Source: Pedobacter sp. R20-19
Lineage (GTDB): Bacteria > Bacteroidota > Bacteroidia > Sphingobacteriales > Sphingobacteriaceae
Length of the DNA: 64,000 nucleotides
Direction of reading: 5' to 3'
Assembly (NCBI RefSeq): GCF_000708265.2
Contig: NZ_JCKI01000002.1
Coordinates: 310,001 to 374,000, forward strand
This document shows, one piece after another, positions 1-8,654 of the stretch. A program made the translations under genes and the position numbers. Position 1 is the first letter of the stretch. The number at the start of each line of letters is the position of its first letter. The notes under the pieces are model-generated. The model was given only the letters and a program-made list of their open reading frames with translations, ran no database searches and was not told where the DNA came from.

Positions 1-711
1 TTCCCTGATGCAAAATACTTCGGTTATTTAATGGCTTCAGAGGTAGAAAATGCAGAAAAAATCTTAAACCATGCAGAACGTCCGTTTACGGCAATTATGG
101 GTGGTGCGAAGGTTTCAGATAAAATCTTATTGATTGAAAAATTATTGGATAAAGTAGATAACCTGATCATCGGTGGTGGTATGGCTTATACTTTTGCGAA
201 AGCACAAGGCGGTGAAATTGGTACTTCGCTTTTGGAAGCTGATAAGCAAGAACTTTCATTAGAGTTGATCGAGAAAGCTAAAGCTAAAGGCGTAAATTTA
301 ATTTTGCCAGTAGATACGGTAATTGCTGATAAGTTTGCGAATGATGCAAATAAAAAAGATGTAGATTCAGGTCAGATTCCTGCTGATTGGATGGGATTAG
401 ATATTGGTCCAAAATCAGTTGCATTATTTCAGGATGTGATTAAAAACTCTAAAACCTTATTGTGGAATGGTCCGATGGGTGTTTTTGAAATGGAAAATTT
501 TCAAGTAGGTACAAAAGCGGTGGCCGATGCTGTGGTGGCTGCTACAACTGAGAATGGTGCCTTTTCATTAATTGGAGGTGGTGATTCTGCTGCTGCAATT
601 GCTAAATTCGGTATGGAAGATCAAGTTAGCTACGTATCAACAGGTGGCGGTGCTTTATTAGAATATATGGAAGGTAAAGAATTACCTGGCGTTAAAGCAA
701 TTAACGGGTAA
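1..711 (+). CDS. pgk: phosphoglycerate kinase, C-terminal part (5' end outside window)
   Basis: The frame is open from the first base, so the gene starts left of the window; 236 residues are visible. Phosphoglycerate kinase is the cytosolic glycolytic enzyme that moves phosphate from 1,3-bisphosphoglycerate to ADP. The visible part is the nucleotide-binding half. It has [11 protein letters not shown] early, WNGPMGVFE in the middle, the ATP-loop GGGDSAAAI, and the terminal [18 protein letters not shown] typical of the family. The stop is followed by two hairpins of a REP-like repeat that may act as its transcript end. Identification is secure; only the truncation by the window edge limits the call. 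Confidence 0.97.
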   Translation, partial: FPDAKYFGYLMASEVENAEKILNHAERPFTAIMGGAKVSDKILLIEKLLDKVDNLIIGGGMAYTFAKAQGGEIGTSLLEADKQELSLELIEKAKAKGVNLILPVDTVIADKFANDANKKDVDSGQIPADWMGLDIGPKSVALFQDVIKNSKTLLWNGPMGVFEMENFQVGTKAVADAVVAATTENGAFSLIGGGDSAAAIAKFGMEDQVSYVSTGGGALLEYMEGKELPGVKAING

Positions 712-726
712 TCTTACTTCGAATTC

Positions 727-771
727 GTCATCGGGTGAATAATAGGCTATAGTTTATATTCATCTGATGAC
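727..771. repeat. REP-like hairpin, copy A
   Basis: Inverted repeat with 15-nt arms at 727-741 and 757-771 and a 15-nt loop. The left arm reads GTCATCGGGTGAATA; two positions pair as G-U. It lies 15 nt after the pgk stop and resembles copy B at 835-879. REP-like elements next to a RAYT gene are an established association. A role as pgk transcript end is inference. Confidence 0.8.
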
Positions 772-772
772 T

Positions 773-796
773 ATTTGATAAATTTGGTTATCAAAT
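773..796. repeat. short inverted repeat between the two REP-like hairpins
   Basis: Arms ATTTGATA (773-780) and TATCAAAT (789-796) with an 8-nt loop. It begins two bases after REP copy A and is not part of copy B, so it may be an independent hairpin in the pgk 3' region. Confidence 0.5.
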
Positions 797-834
797 AAAT
801 AAAAATTATGGGCGACCTGCTCATTTCATTTTTT

Positions 835-879
835 GTCATCGGATGAATAACAGGCGACAGTCTATATTCATCCGATGAC
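835..879. repeat. REP-like hairpin, copy B
   Basis: Perfect 15-nt inverted repeat: arm GTCATCGGATGAATA at 835-849 and its exact complement at 865-879, with a 15-nt loop. The right arm ends on the first base of the reverse-complemented stop codon of the adjacent transposase gene (879-881), so element and gene physically abut. The arms match copy A except at two positions. Confidence 0.85.
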
Positions 880-1448
880 TATTTAAAAGACATGCGTTTA
901 AAATCTAACATCGCTTCACTCTCTTTGATAAATTCATCTTTTCTTATTCCGCTTAGTATAAAAAATAATTCCTTATTACATAAAGTCCCATTTCTCAGTC
1001 CAGCTAAATCCAGGTAAGATGAAAATCGCCATTGGTTTAAGTGTCTTGCCAGGCCAGCCCTGACTGGATTTAAATGAATGTAATGAGCGCATGTTGCCAA
1101 GTAATTTATAGCGTTATTATTATTTTTATCGATCAGCTCTTTTGCTTTTGTTTTTTGCTGAAACAAGGAGCCACTTCTACCTTCCTGAAGATTAATTGCT
1201 CGTGTATAAGACCTGAGCAAAATTCCAATGGCATTATTTAAATCATTAGATTTGAAATCTTCAGGAGTAAGTATCATTAAATGAAAATGGTTAGGCATTA
1301 AGCAATAGCAAAGTATATCACCATGTGGAATCAATTCTTTCCTGATCTTGTCTAGAAAAAACAAATAATTTGCTTCTGTAAAAAATATTTTTTGGCTATT
1401 ATTTCCTCTATTATAAATATGATAAACAGAATGGGTCTCGAATTTCAT
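879..1448 (-). CDS. REP-associated tyrosine transposase (RAYT, Y1/IS200-like family)
   Basis: A 189-residue Y1-type HUH nuclease. The metal-binding HxH pair is in MPNHFHLMI (His54, His56). The likely catalytic tyrosine is Tyr123 in AHYIHLNPVRAGL, a stretch diagnostic of the IS200-like/RAYT family. Family members nick and join single-stranded DNA at hairpins. RAYTs are usually single-copy domesticated relatives that act on REP sequences. Here two REP-like hairpins lie directly past the 3' end and one touches the stop codon, which favours RAYT over a free insertion sequence. No second gene and no terminal inverted repeats were seen. The start is the ATG at 1448. Function on these hairpins is inferred. 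Confidence 0.88.
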   Translation of the reverse strand: MKFETHSVYHIYNRGNNSQKIFFTEANYLFFLDKIRKELIPHGDILCYCLMPNHFHLMILTPEDFKSNDLNNAIGILLRSYTRAINLQEGRSGSLFQQKTKAKELIDKNNNNAINYLATCAHYIHLNPVRAGLARHLNQWRFSSYLDLAGLRNGTLCNKELFFILSGIRKDEFIKESEAMLDFKRMSFK

Positions 1449-1784
1449 TTCTAAATATAATAATTTTGCAACAGCATACTATTTACTACTATAATGTAAT
1501 ACATGCCTCTAATCTCATATTCTATTTCAAAAAAAAATTAACTCCTGATCACTATCGATCAGGATCATTCTGCCAGTTTGTGGCTTTATTTATTCATTTC
1601 TTCAATAATTAGTCTAGATTTGGAGAGAAGCGTTATTCTTTGGGATTAATTCCCACTTTAAGAAATTGCTTCTTATAAAGTATTGGTTATAAGTGTGTAT
1701 GGTGTTTTGTGAGTATATCTAAAGTTGTCTATTAATTTAATTATACCACTCTAATGTAACAAAAAAGATGTTGAAAACTTTTTT

Positions 1785-1810
1785 GTGGTAAAATGTGGTA
1801 AAAAGTGGTA
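1785..1810 (+). promoter_or_regulatory. MraZ operator: three GTGGTA boxes at 10-bp spacing
   Basis: GTGGTA occurs at 1785-1790, 1795-1800 and 1805-1810, exactly one helical turn apart. The box is inverted (TACCAC) at 1744-1749 and 1847-1852, the latter immediately before the mraZ ATG. MraZ proteins are known to autoregulate the dcw operon by binding short direct TGG-containing repeats upstream of mraZ. Spacing and location match that; binding itself is inferred. Confidence 0.75.
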
Positions 1811-1824
1811 GAACTCTTTACTTT

Positions 1825-1844
1825 TACACTAGATAAAAAGTGTA
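1825..1844. repeat. inverted repeat between MraZ boxes and mraZ
   Basis: TACACT (1825-1830) and AGTGTA (1839-1844) flank an 8-nt spacer, 10 bp before the mraZ start codon. It could be a leader hairpin or a second protein-binding site. Its half-sites point the opposite way to the GTGTA-N5-TACAC palindromes at 43.7, 47.0 and 48.9 kb, so it is not the same site. Confidence 0.4.
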
Positions 1845-1853
1845 GATACCACT

Positions 1854-2321
1854 ATGACCCAACTTTTAGGAGAATTCGATTGTAAACTTGACGCAAAGGG
1901 ACGCCTTATGGTGCCTGCTGCGCTTAAGAAACAATTGCCTAATGCAGAGAAAGAAGGGCTTATTATCAATCGCGGATTTGAAAAAAATCTGGTGATCTAT
2001 CCTAAGAATGTTTGGGATGCTGTTGTAGCTGATCTGGCTAAGCTAAATATTTACGATCAGGAAAATCGTGCTTTCGTTCGGGCTTTTACCCGTGGTGCCA
2101 CCGAGCTTTCGCTTGATGCTGCTGGTAGGGTGTTGCTTCCTAAATCATTGGTAGAGTATGCAGGTATTGGCAGCGACTTGGTCTTAGCTTGTCAGTTAGA
2201 TCGGATTGAGGTTTGGGATAAAAAATCTTACGAAGATATTTTTGATGACGTGCCTGCAAACTTTGCAGATCTTGCTCAAAAGGTAATGGGTAATAAGAAA
2301 GGAGGCGTTGATGGAGAATAA
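1854..2321 (+). CDS. mraZ: MraZ, transcriptional regulator of the dcw cluster
   Basis: A 155-residue protein with two AbrB-like MraZ half-domains. The first runs from the start (LGEFDCKLDAKGRLMVPAAL) and the second from about residue 75 (TRGATELSLDAAGRVLLP), each with the DxxGR signature. MraZ is a ring-shaped DNA-binding protein encoded first in the dcw cluster, where it controls its own operon. Three GTGGTA boxes at 1785-1810 are its probable site. It overlaps rsmH by 11 nt, so the two are translationally coupled. Length is normal. Identification is secure. Confidence 0.97.
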   Translation: MTQLLGEFDCKLDAKGRLMVPAALKKQLPNAEKEGLIINRGFEKNLVIYPKNVWDAVVADLAKLNIYDQENRAFVRAFTRGATELSLDAAGRVLLPKSLVEYAGIGSDLVLACQLDRIEVWDKKSYEDIFDDVPANFADLAQKVMGNKKGGVDGE

Positions 2322-3216
2322 TTATCACGTTCCGGTGATGTTGCAGCCTTGCATTGATGGTCTCAATATTAATCCTGATGGGGTTTATGTTGATGTAACT
2401 TTCGGCGGTGGTGGCCACTCAAGAGAAATTTTAAAACACTTAAGTGCTAAAGGAAAATTGATTGCTTTTGATCAGGATCCTGATGCACAACAAAATATTC
2501 CAGATGATAACCGTTTGGTTTTTATAGATCAAAACTTTGGATTTTTAAAGAATAACCTTCGTTTACAAGGTGTAAGACAGGTTGACGGAATTTTGGCTGA
2601 TTTAGGAGTTTCTTCACATCAGTTTGATGTTCCTCAGCGTGGATTTTCCATTCGCCATAATGCTGATTTGGATATGCGAATGGATCAGCACCGGAATTTA
2701 ACGGCTGCAGAAGTGTTGAATACTTATACGGAAGATAAGCTTCATAAAATTTTTGGTATTTACGGAGAGGTGAAAAATGCAAAGTCGTTGGCGCGTGCCA
2801 TCGTAACCTCGCGTTTGGAAATGCCTTTTACGGATATAGATAGTTTAAAGGCTGCTATTTCTTCGTACATCCCGAAAGGAAAAGAAAATAAATACCTGGC
2901 GCAGGTTTTTCAGGCATTACGTATCGAAGTGAATGCTGAAATACAAGTGCTTGAAGATTTTTTACAGCAGGCAGCCGATGTATTAAAGCCTGGTGGCAGA
3001 CTAGTGGTAATGTCTTATCATTCCTTAGAAGATCGCCCGGTGAAGAATTTTATGGCAAAAGGTAAATTTCAGGGAGAGGTAGAAAAAGATTTCTTTGGAA
3101 ATCAACAGAAGCCATTTAATGTGATCACGCGTAAAGCTATTGTAGCTACAGATGAAGAGATTGCGCTAAACAATAGGGCTAGAAGTGCAAAATTAAGAGT
3201 TGCGGAGAAGATATGA
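2311..3216 (+). CDS. rsmH: 16S rRNA (cytosine-1402-N4)-methyltransferase RsmH
   Basis: A SAM-dependent methyltransferase that modifies C1402 of 16S rRNA, the usual second gene of dcw clusters (also called mraW). It shows YHVPVML at the N-terminus, the SAM loop DVTFGGGGHS, ILADLGVSSHQ, RGFSIRHNADLDMRM, and the late YHSLEDRPVK motif. I place the start at the ATG at 2311 rather than the in-frame TTG at 2308, because an AGGAGG-like stretch (2299-2305) lies at better distance; this is one of few clear Shine-Dalgarno sites in the window. It overlaps mraZ and shares an ATGA with the next gene. Confidence 0.96.
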   Translation: MENNYHVPVMLQPCIDGLNINPDGVYVDVTFGGGGHSREILKHLSAKGKLIAFDQDPDAQQNIPDDNRLVFIDQNFGFLKNNLRLQGVRQVDGILADLGVSSHQFDVPQRGFSIRHNADLDMRMDQHRNLTAAEVLNTYTEDKLHKIFGIYGEVKNAKSLARAIVTSRLEMPFTDIDSLKAAISSYIPKGKENKYLAQVFQALRIEVNAEIQVLEDFLQQAADVLKPGGRLVVMSYHSLEDRPVKNFMAKGKFQGEVEKDFFGNQQKPFNVITRKAIVATDEEIALNNRARSAKLRVAEKI

Positions 3217-3635
3217 ATAAGTTCAGGGAAGATATAGAAGAAGAGGAGATCGGACCTGAGCCGGAGCTAAAAGCTGCACCTAAAAAACCAAAAACAGCTG
3301 AAGAAAAAATGGATAGTAATTCATTTATCAGTAAGCTTTTTAATGACGGATTAGTATCAAAAGAGGCGGCAACAGATGCTTTGCCTTATTTGTGTTTTCT
3401 TGCCTTTTTGGGGATGATTTATATCGCCAATAGCCATTTTGCCGTAAACAATGTTCGGCGAATTGATAAATTAAATAAAGAAGTAAAAGAATTAAGGTGG
3501 GAGTATAAATCGTTAAAGGCAGATCTGATGTTCAAAAGTAAATTGACAGAAGTAGCCAAAAAGGTAGATACCCTGGGAATAAAAGAACTGATTGAACCAC
3601 CAAAAAAAATAATTGTTAAAAGCGATGAATATTAG
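3213..3635 (+). CDS. FtsL-like divisome protein
   Basis: A 140-residue single-pass protein: charged cytoplasmic N-terminus (1-55, acidic then Lys-rich), one transmembrane segment (about 57-73, around LPYLCFLAFLGMIYIA), then a short extracytoplasmic region with coiled-coil-like heptads (about 80-115). This topology, the size, and its place between rsmH and the division PBP are those of FtsL, which joins FtsB and FtsQ to recruit FtsW/FtsI. Sequence similarity to proteobacterial FtsL is not visible, as is usual in Bacteroidota. It overlaps rsmH (ATGA) and the following PBP gene by 11 nt, implying coupled translation. Confidence 0.85.
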   Translation: MNKFREDIEEEEIGPEPELKAAPKKPKTAEEKMDSNSFISKLFNDGLVSKEAATDALPYLCFLAFLGMIYIANSHFAVNNVRRIDKLNKEVKELRWEYKSLKADLMFKSKLTEVAKKVDTLGIKELIEPPKKIIVKSDEY

Positions 3636-5727
3636 AGCAAACATCCTGCTTCGCGTATACCTGGCATTTGGCTTAATTGTGCTTTTTGCTTTTGCGGTGT
3701 TTTTACGCCTCGGTCAGGTGCAGTTTGTGCAAGGTAAAAAATGGAAGGCAATGGCCGATAGCCTGTCTACCCGCTATGTAAATGTAGAAGCTACCCGTGG
3801 AAATATTTATTCCAACGATGGCAGTTTGCTGGCTACATCTGTTCCAGAATATGAGCTTCGAATGGACATGTTTGCCGGTGGCATTGCCGATGATAAGATT
3901 TTCAATGAAAAGGTTGATTCACTTGGTTTCAAACTGTCTCAAATTTTTAACGATAAAACGCCGAAGGATTATGCCAGAATGTTGCGTAAAGGCAGGCAAG
4001 ACAGTGCCAGATATCTATTAATACACCGTAAAGTAGGGTATGCAGATCTTAAAACGATCCGGACTTTCCCGCTTTATAATATTGGTAAATTTAGTGGAGG
4101 TTTAATCGCTGTTCAGCAGAACAAGCGAATTCTTCCGTTTCAGGCACTTGCAGCCCGTACCATTGGTTATAAAAATGAAAACGTTAAAAATGGGGTAGGT
4201 TTAGAGGGGGCATATAACGAATATATTAACGGAGAAACCGGAAAAAGGCTAATGCAAAGGATTGCCGGAGGAGTTTATATTCCGGTTAATGAAGAGGCTG
4301 AAGTAGCGCCGAAAGATGGAGCTGATATCATTTCAACAATTGATATTAATATGCAGGATCTCACTCAGAATGCGCTTGAAAAACAGCTGAAATTGATGAG
4401 GGCGGATCATGGAACTGCGATATTAATGGAGGTGGCCACAGGCGAAGTGAGAGCAGTAGCTAATTTCTCGAAAATTGAAGAAGGAGTTTACAAGGAGAAA
4501 TTTAATTATGCCATTGCCGGAAATCAGGATCCCGGATCAACTTTCAAACTTGCATCTTACATGGCTTTGTTAGAAGATAAATTGGTAGATACCAATACAA
4601 TGATCGGTACTGGATATTATCAGATTCCAGGAAAATTAATTACCGATTCACACCCTAAAATAGAAACAGTTACTGTAAAGAGAGCTTTTGAAGAATCATC
4701 AAATGCCGCAATTGCGAAATTGATCAATATGCATTATGGGTCAGATCCAATCAAATTTACTGATCACCTTTATGATTGGCATTTAAATGAAAAAATGGGT
4801 TTGCAGATTCCCGGAGAAGCAATGCCGGTGGTTAAAAATCCAAAGACAAATAAAAGCTGGAACAAAAATATGACGCTTCCGCAAATGGCTTATGGTTATG
4901 AGATGCAGTTGACACCATTAAAAATGCTCTCTTTCTATAATGCAGTGGCCAATAACGGAAAATATGTTGCGCCCATCTTTGTTAAAGAAATTAGAAGATT
5001 AGGAAATCCGGTTGAGCAGTTTAAAGCCCGCGTAATCAATGAGCAAATATGTTCGGATGTGACATTAAGTAAGATTAAAAAAATGCTTGAAGGTGTAGTA
5101 AATGAGGGTAGTGGAAAGAAAGTTGTTTATAATCCGCTTTATAAAATTGCAGGTAAAACAGGTACTGCTCAAGTTGCTGATGCCAATAAGGGTTATAAAG
5201 CGAACAAGCAATATCAGGCATCTTTTGTAGGGTATTTCCCTGCAGATAAGCCTAAATATTCCTTAATTGTGGTAATTAATGATCCAAAAGATGCTTATTA
5301 CGGTGCTACAGTTTCAGGCCCGGTTTTCAGGGAAATTGCAGATCGAATTTATGCTAGCGACGTGCAAATGTACAATGATATGCCAACACGTTTAGTCGGT
5401 AATACAGGCAATCCACCAACAAAAGCAGGACAAAGCAAGGCTACACAGAAAGTTTATAAAGCATTTGGTTTTAAACTATTATTTGCATCTAAATCTGAAT
5501 ATTACAATATCATCGATACCAGCGCAGGTACTGTTTTTCAGGAAAATTCGGAAAAAAGAGGTGTGATGCCAAATGTAGCTGGAATGGGTTTAAAGGATGC
5601 GCTTTACCTTTTAGGGAATGCGGGTTTAAAAACAAAAGTGGCAGGCTCTGGTAAAGTAATTAATCAGTCGATAGCTGCGGGTACCAGGGTAGGTAAAGGT
5701 TTAGGTGTACAAATAGAGTTGAATTAG
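3625..5727 (+). CDS. ftsI: division-specific penicillin-binding protein with PASTA domain (FtsI/PBP3 type)
   Basis: A class B PBP that cross-links septal peptidoglycan with FtsW. From the ATG at 3625 (preferred to the TTG at 3613) it is 700 residues. It has an N-terminal membrane anchor (about 10-28), a dimerisation domain with ATRGNIYSNDGSLLA, and a transpeptidase domain with catalytic STFK (Ser305-Lys308), SSN (358-360) and KTGT (511-514). A C-terminal PASTA domain (about 640-700, beginning MPNVAGMGLKDAL) is added; E. coli FtsI lacks it but SpoVD-type and Bacteroidota proteins have it. It overlaps the ftsL-like gene and lies 75 bp before murE. Confidence 0.95.
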   Translation: MNIRANILLRVYLAFGLIVLFAFAVFLRLGQVQFVQGKKWKAMADSLSTRYVNVEATRGNIYSNDGSLLATSVPEYELRMDMFAGGIADDKIFNEKVDSLGFKLSQIFNDKTPKDYARMLRKGRQDSARYLLIHRKVGYADLKTIRTFPLYNIGKFSGGLIAVQQNKRILPFQALAARTIGYKNENVKNGVGLEGAYNEYINGETGKRLMQRIAGGVYIPVNEEAEVAPKDGADIISTIDINMQDLTQNALEKQLKLMRADHGTAILMEVATGEVRAVANFSKIEEGVYKEKFNYAIAGNQDPGSTFKLASYMALLEDKLVDTNTMIGTGYYQIPGKLITDSHPKIETVTVKRAFEESSNAAIAKLINMHYGSDPIKFTDHLYDWHLNEKMGLQIPGEAMPVVKNPKTNKSWNKNMTLPQMAYGYEMQLTPLKMLSFYNAVANNGKYVAPIFVKEIRRLGNPVEQFKARVINEQICSDVTLSKIKKMLEGVVNEGSGKKVVYNPLYKIAGKTGTAQVADANKGYKANKQYQASFVGYFPADKPKYSLIVVINDPKDAYYGATVSGPVFREIADRIYASDVQMYNDMPTRLVGNTGNPPTKAGQSKATQKVYKAFGFKLLFASKSEYYNIIDTSAGTVFQENSEKRGVMPNVAGMGLKDALYLLGNAGLKTKVAGSGKVINQSIAAGTRVGKGLGVQIELN

Positions 5728-5765
5728 AAAGAAAGTCTGGAGTCTGAAGATAAAAAGAGTAAGAA

Positions 5766-5795
5766 GTCTTGATACTTGATACTCATTACTTGATA
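5766..5795 (+). repeat. GATACTTGATACT-type intergenic repeat, copy 1
   Basis: A stretch of partial direct repeats built on CTTGATACTTGATACT, ending 7 bp before murE. A near-identical copy is at 8615-8644 before murD. The preceding bases (about 5733-5750) carry GTCTGGAGTCTGAAG, whose relatives appear near 47.86 and 50.0 kb. Confidence 0.6.
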
Positions 5796-5802
5796 AGAAA
5801 AT

Positions 5803-7260
5803 ATGCAATTACAAGATTTACTTTATGGCGTAACGATTAAAGAATTGGTTGGTAAAACCGATAGAGAAATCAATGCGCTCAACTTTGATTCACGCAAGGT
5901 TGGTAAAGAAGATGTTTTTTTTGCAGTTGTGGGGACGCTAACTGACGGACATCAGTTTATAGAGCAAACTATTGCACAGGGAGCAACTGTAATTGTGTGT
6001 GAAAATCTTCCTGAAATTCATGATTATACGGTTACCTATATTAAGGTAGAAAATACGTCGGTAGCTTTAGGTATTATGGCGGGTCATTACTTTGGCAATC
6101 CTGCTGCAGAATTAAAGTTAATTGGCATAACAGGTACCAACGGTAAAACTACTATTGCCACTATTTTATTTAAATTATTTAAGGATTTAGGCTATAAAAC
6201 CGGATTAATTTCAACGGTGGAAAATTATATCAATGATACCGTTATACCAGCAACACATACTACTCCAAATCCGATTGCACTTAACCAGTTACTGAGTGAT
6301 ATGGTAAATGCCGGATGTGATTATTGTTTCATGGAAGTCAGTTCACATGCAGTTTCTCAACATAGAATTGAAGGATTGAGCTTTTCTGGTGCTGTATTTT
6401 CTAATTTAACACATGATCACTTAGATTTTCACAAAACTTTTGAAGGCTATTTAAAGGCTAAGAAAACCTTTTTCGATATGCTTCCAAAAACAGCATTCGC
6501 ATTAACAAATGTTGATGATAAAAATGGTTTGGTTATGCTGCAAAATACAAAGGCACATAAGAAAACCTATGCACTGAAGCAACTGGCAGATTTTAAAGCT
6601 AAAATTGTGGAGAACGGTTTTAGCGGATTGCATCTGGATATCGATAATGAAGATGTGTATTTCAAGTTGATTGGTTCATTCAATGCCTATAATTTATTGG
6701 CCGTATACGGAACTGCTATATTGTTGGAACAGGATAAATTGAAAGTATTAACTTCTTTAAGTCGTTTAACTGGCGCTGAAGGTCGTTTTGATTATATCGT
6801 TTCTTCAGATAAAATTATTGGTATTGTAGATTATGCCCATACGCCAGATGCTGTTCAAAATGTATTAGGCACAATTGCAGATATCCGCAAAGGAACAGAA
6901 CAGGTAATTACGGTAATTGGTTGTGGTGGCGATCGGGATAAAACAAAACGTCCGGTGATGGCACAGGTGGCCTGCGATTGGAGTGATAAAGTGATTTTAA
7001 CTTCCGATAACCCAAGGACGGAAGATCCTCAAAGTATTATTACAGAGATGGAAGCAGGTGTTTCGCCTACCAATAAACGCAAAACCTTATCCATTTTAGA
7101 TAGAAGAGAAGCCATTAAAACAGCTTGTCATTTGGCAAAAAGCGGTGACATTATCCTCATTGCCGGAAAAGGGCATGAAAAATACCAGGAAATTAATGGC
7201 GTAAGGAACCATTTTGATGATAAAGAAATTTTACTAGAACAACTAAACCCGAACAGCTAA
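5803..7260 (+). CDS. murE: UDP-MurNAc-tripeptide synthetase MurE (meso-diaminopimelate adding)
   Basis: A cytosolic Mur ligase that adds the third stem-peptide residue to UDP-MurNAc-L-Ala-D-Glu using ATP. The 485-residue protein has the P-loop [10 protein letters not shown] (108-117), a lysine in the YLKAKKTF region that is likely carbamylated, and the specificity motif DNPR (402-405). DNPR marks meso-diaminopimelate rather than lysine enzymes, so this organism should have DAP-type peptidoglycan; dapA at 21 kb fits. The ATG of mraY overlaps its stop codon (TAATG), so translation is probably coupled. Confidence 0.97.
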   Translation: MQLQDLLYGVTIKELVGKTDREINALNFDSRKVGKEDVFFAVVGTLTDGHQFIEQTIAQGATVIVCENLPEIHDYTVTYIKVENTSVALGIMAGHYFGNPAAELKLIGITGTNGKTTIATILFKLFKDLGYKTGLISTVENYINDTVIPATHTTPNPIALNQLLSDMVNAGCDYCFMEVSSHAVSQHRIEGLSFSGAVFSNLTHDHLDFHKTFEGYLKAKKTFFDMLPKTAFALTNVDDKNGLVMLQNTKAHKKTYALKQLADFKAKIVENGFSGLHLDIDNEDVYFKLIGSFNAYNLLAVYGTAILLEQDKLKVLTSLSRLTGAEGRFDYIVSSDKIIGIVDYAHTPDAVQNVLGTIADIRKGTEQVITVIGCGGDRDKTKRPVMAQVACDWSDKVILTSDNPRTEDPQSIITEMEAGVSPTNKRKTLSILDRREAIKTACHLAKSGDIILIAGKGHEKYQEINGVRNHFDDKEILLEQLNPNS

Positions 7261-8507
7261 TGTTATATTTATTATTCGAATACTTGCATAAGCATTATGA
7301 CATTCCTGGATTAAGGTTGTTTCAGTATATCACGTTCCGTGCATCTATTTCCATCATTTTGTCATTGGTGATTACTACTGTTTATGGACGGAGGTTAATC
7401 GATTACCTTCATAAAAAGCAGGTAGGCGAAACGGTTAGAAACCTAGGACTCGAAGGGCAGATGCAAAAACAAGGCACTCCAACCATGGGAGGGATTATCA
7501 TCTTATTGGGCATTCTGATTCCAACTTTGTTGTTTGCCAATATTTCCAATATTTATGTAATCCTGATGATCATCACAACGATTTGGATGGGGGCAGTTGG
7601 TTTCTTGGATGATTATATTAAGGTTTTTAAAAAAAATAAAGAAGGTTTAGCAGGCAAGTTTAAAGTTGTCGGGCAAGTAGGATTAGGTTTAATTGTAGGC
7701 ACGACCATGTATTTTCACCCCAATATTGTGGTGAGAGAAACGGTTCAGGACGATGTAAAAGTGACTTCACCAGCGCCAATGGTACTGCGTCAGAAAGGGG
7801 AGACTTTTTACTATACACAAGATGTAAAATCGACCAAAACAAACATGCCTTTCTATAAAAACAATGAGTTTGATTACGCAAAGGTATTGAAGTTTTTAGG
7901 TGGCGATTATCAGAAGTTTGCCTTCATCATCTTTTTACTTATTACCGTTTTCATCATCACGGCGGTATCAAACGGAGCAAATATAACGGATGGGATAGAT
8001 GGCCTTGCCACGGGTACATCCGCTGTAATCGGGATTACCTTAGGAATTTTGGCGTATGTTTCCGGTAACACGGTAATGGCCGATTACCTGAATATTATGT
8101 ACATCCCCAATTCAGCAGAGTTGATGATTTTCGCAGGCGCATTCGTAGGTTCTTGTGTTGGTTTCTTATGGTATAATTCATATCCAGCACAGATTTTTAT
8201 GGGTGATACAGGAAGTTTGGCCATTGGAGGTATCATCGCTTCCTTCGCTTTAATGATCCGCAAAGAATTGTTGATCCCGGTTCTATGCGGCGTTTTTTTA
8301 GTGGAGTTGGTGTCTGTAATTATGCAAGTCTCCTATTTTAAATATACGAAGAAACGGTTTGGTGAAGGCCGCAGGATTTTTCTGATGTCACCTTTGCATC
8401 ACCACTATCAAAAAAAGGGATATCATGAAGCAAAGATTGTAACGCGTTTCTGGATTATCGGAATCATGCTGGCAATCATCACAATAGTAACATTGAAATT
8501 GAGATAG
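7260..8507 (+). CDS. mraY: phospho-MurNAc-pentapeptide transferase MraY (lipid I synthase)
   Basis: A polytopic inner-membrane enzyme that transfers phospho-MurNAc-pentapeptide to undecaprenyl phosphate. Motifs include GTPTMGG near residue 70, the aspartate-rich FLDDYIK segment, [24 protein letters not shown] and the late [11 protein letters not shown]. At 415 residues it exceeds the roughly 360 of E. coli. The extra length is a hydrophilic stretch at about residues 155-205, after [15 protein letters not shown], which is usual for Bacteroidota MraY. The start overlaps the murE stop. Confidence 0.97.
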   Translation: MLYLLFEYLHKHYDIPGLRLFQYITFRASISIILSLVITTVYGRRLIDYLHKKQVGETVRNLGLEGQMQKQGTPTMGGIIILLGILIPTLLFANISNIYVILMIITTIWMGAVGFLDDYIKVFKKNKEGLAGKFKVVGQVGLGLIVGTTMYFHPNIVVRETVQDDVKVTSPAPMVLRQKGETFYYTQDVKSTKTNMPFYKNNEFDYAKVLKFLGGDYQKFAFIIFLLITVFIITAVSNGANITDGIDGLATGTSAVIGITLGILAYVSGNTVMADYLNIMYIPNSAELMIFAGAFVGSCVGFLWYNSYPAQIFMGDTGSLAIGGIIASFALMIRKELLIPVLCGVFLVELVSVIMQVSYFKYTKKRFGEGRRIFLMSPLHHHYQKKGYHEAKIVTRFWIIGIMLAIITIVTLKLR

Positions 8508-8614
8508 TGAAAAGCTTAAAGACCAAAGCTGAAAGCTTGAATAGCAAAAAGTAGAATTGAAAACTAAGATGCCTTAGGTGGTAAACAAAAATAAATAAGT
8601 GGTATTTAGGCTCA

Positions 8615-8644
8615 GTCTTGATACTTGATACTAAATACTTGATA
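8615..8644 (+). repeat. GATACTTGATACT-type intergenic repeat, copy 2
   Basis: Near-identical to 5766-5795: both start GTCTTGATACTTGATACT and then read ATTACTTGATA or AATACTTGATA. It ends about 10 bp before murD. The earlier part of this spacer (8508-8575) is also low-complexity (AGCTTAAAG, AAAGCTGAAAGCTTG). Confidence 0.6.
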
Positions 8645-8654
8645 CTAATTAAAA

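Larger units (their letters stand above)
1449..1853. other. 405-bp divergent intergenic region before mraZ
   Basis: AT-rich spacer between the leftward RAYT gene and the rightward dcw cluster. It holds an 8-bp hairpin (TCCTGATC 1543-1550, GATCAGGA 1557-1564, 6-nt loop) and, near its right end, the MraZ-box array. No small gene, tRNA or clear TAnnTTTG promoter was found; TACTTTTA at 1819-1826 is one base off. Confidence 0.6.

Noticed and set aside
879..1448. A complete IS200/IS605 insertion sequence
   Set aside because: No accessory tnpB and no left-end hairpin distinct from the REP pair; the single-copy RAYT reading fits better.
1825..1844. A fourth copy of the GTGTA/TACAC operator
   Set aside because: Its half-sites are in the opposite order (TACACT then AGTGTA) with an 8-bp centre, so it is a different element.
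2140..2418. A 92-codon open frame opposite mraZ and rsmH
   Set aside because: Shadow of two secure genes on the + strand; no family features.
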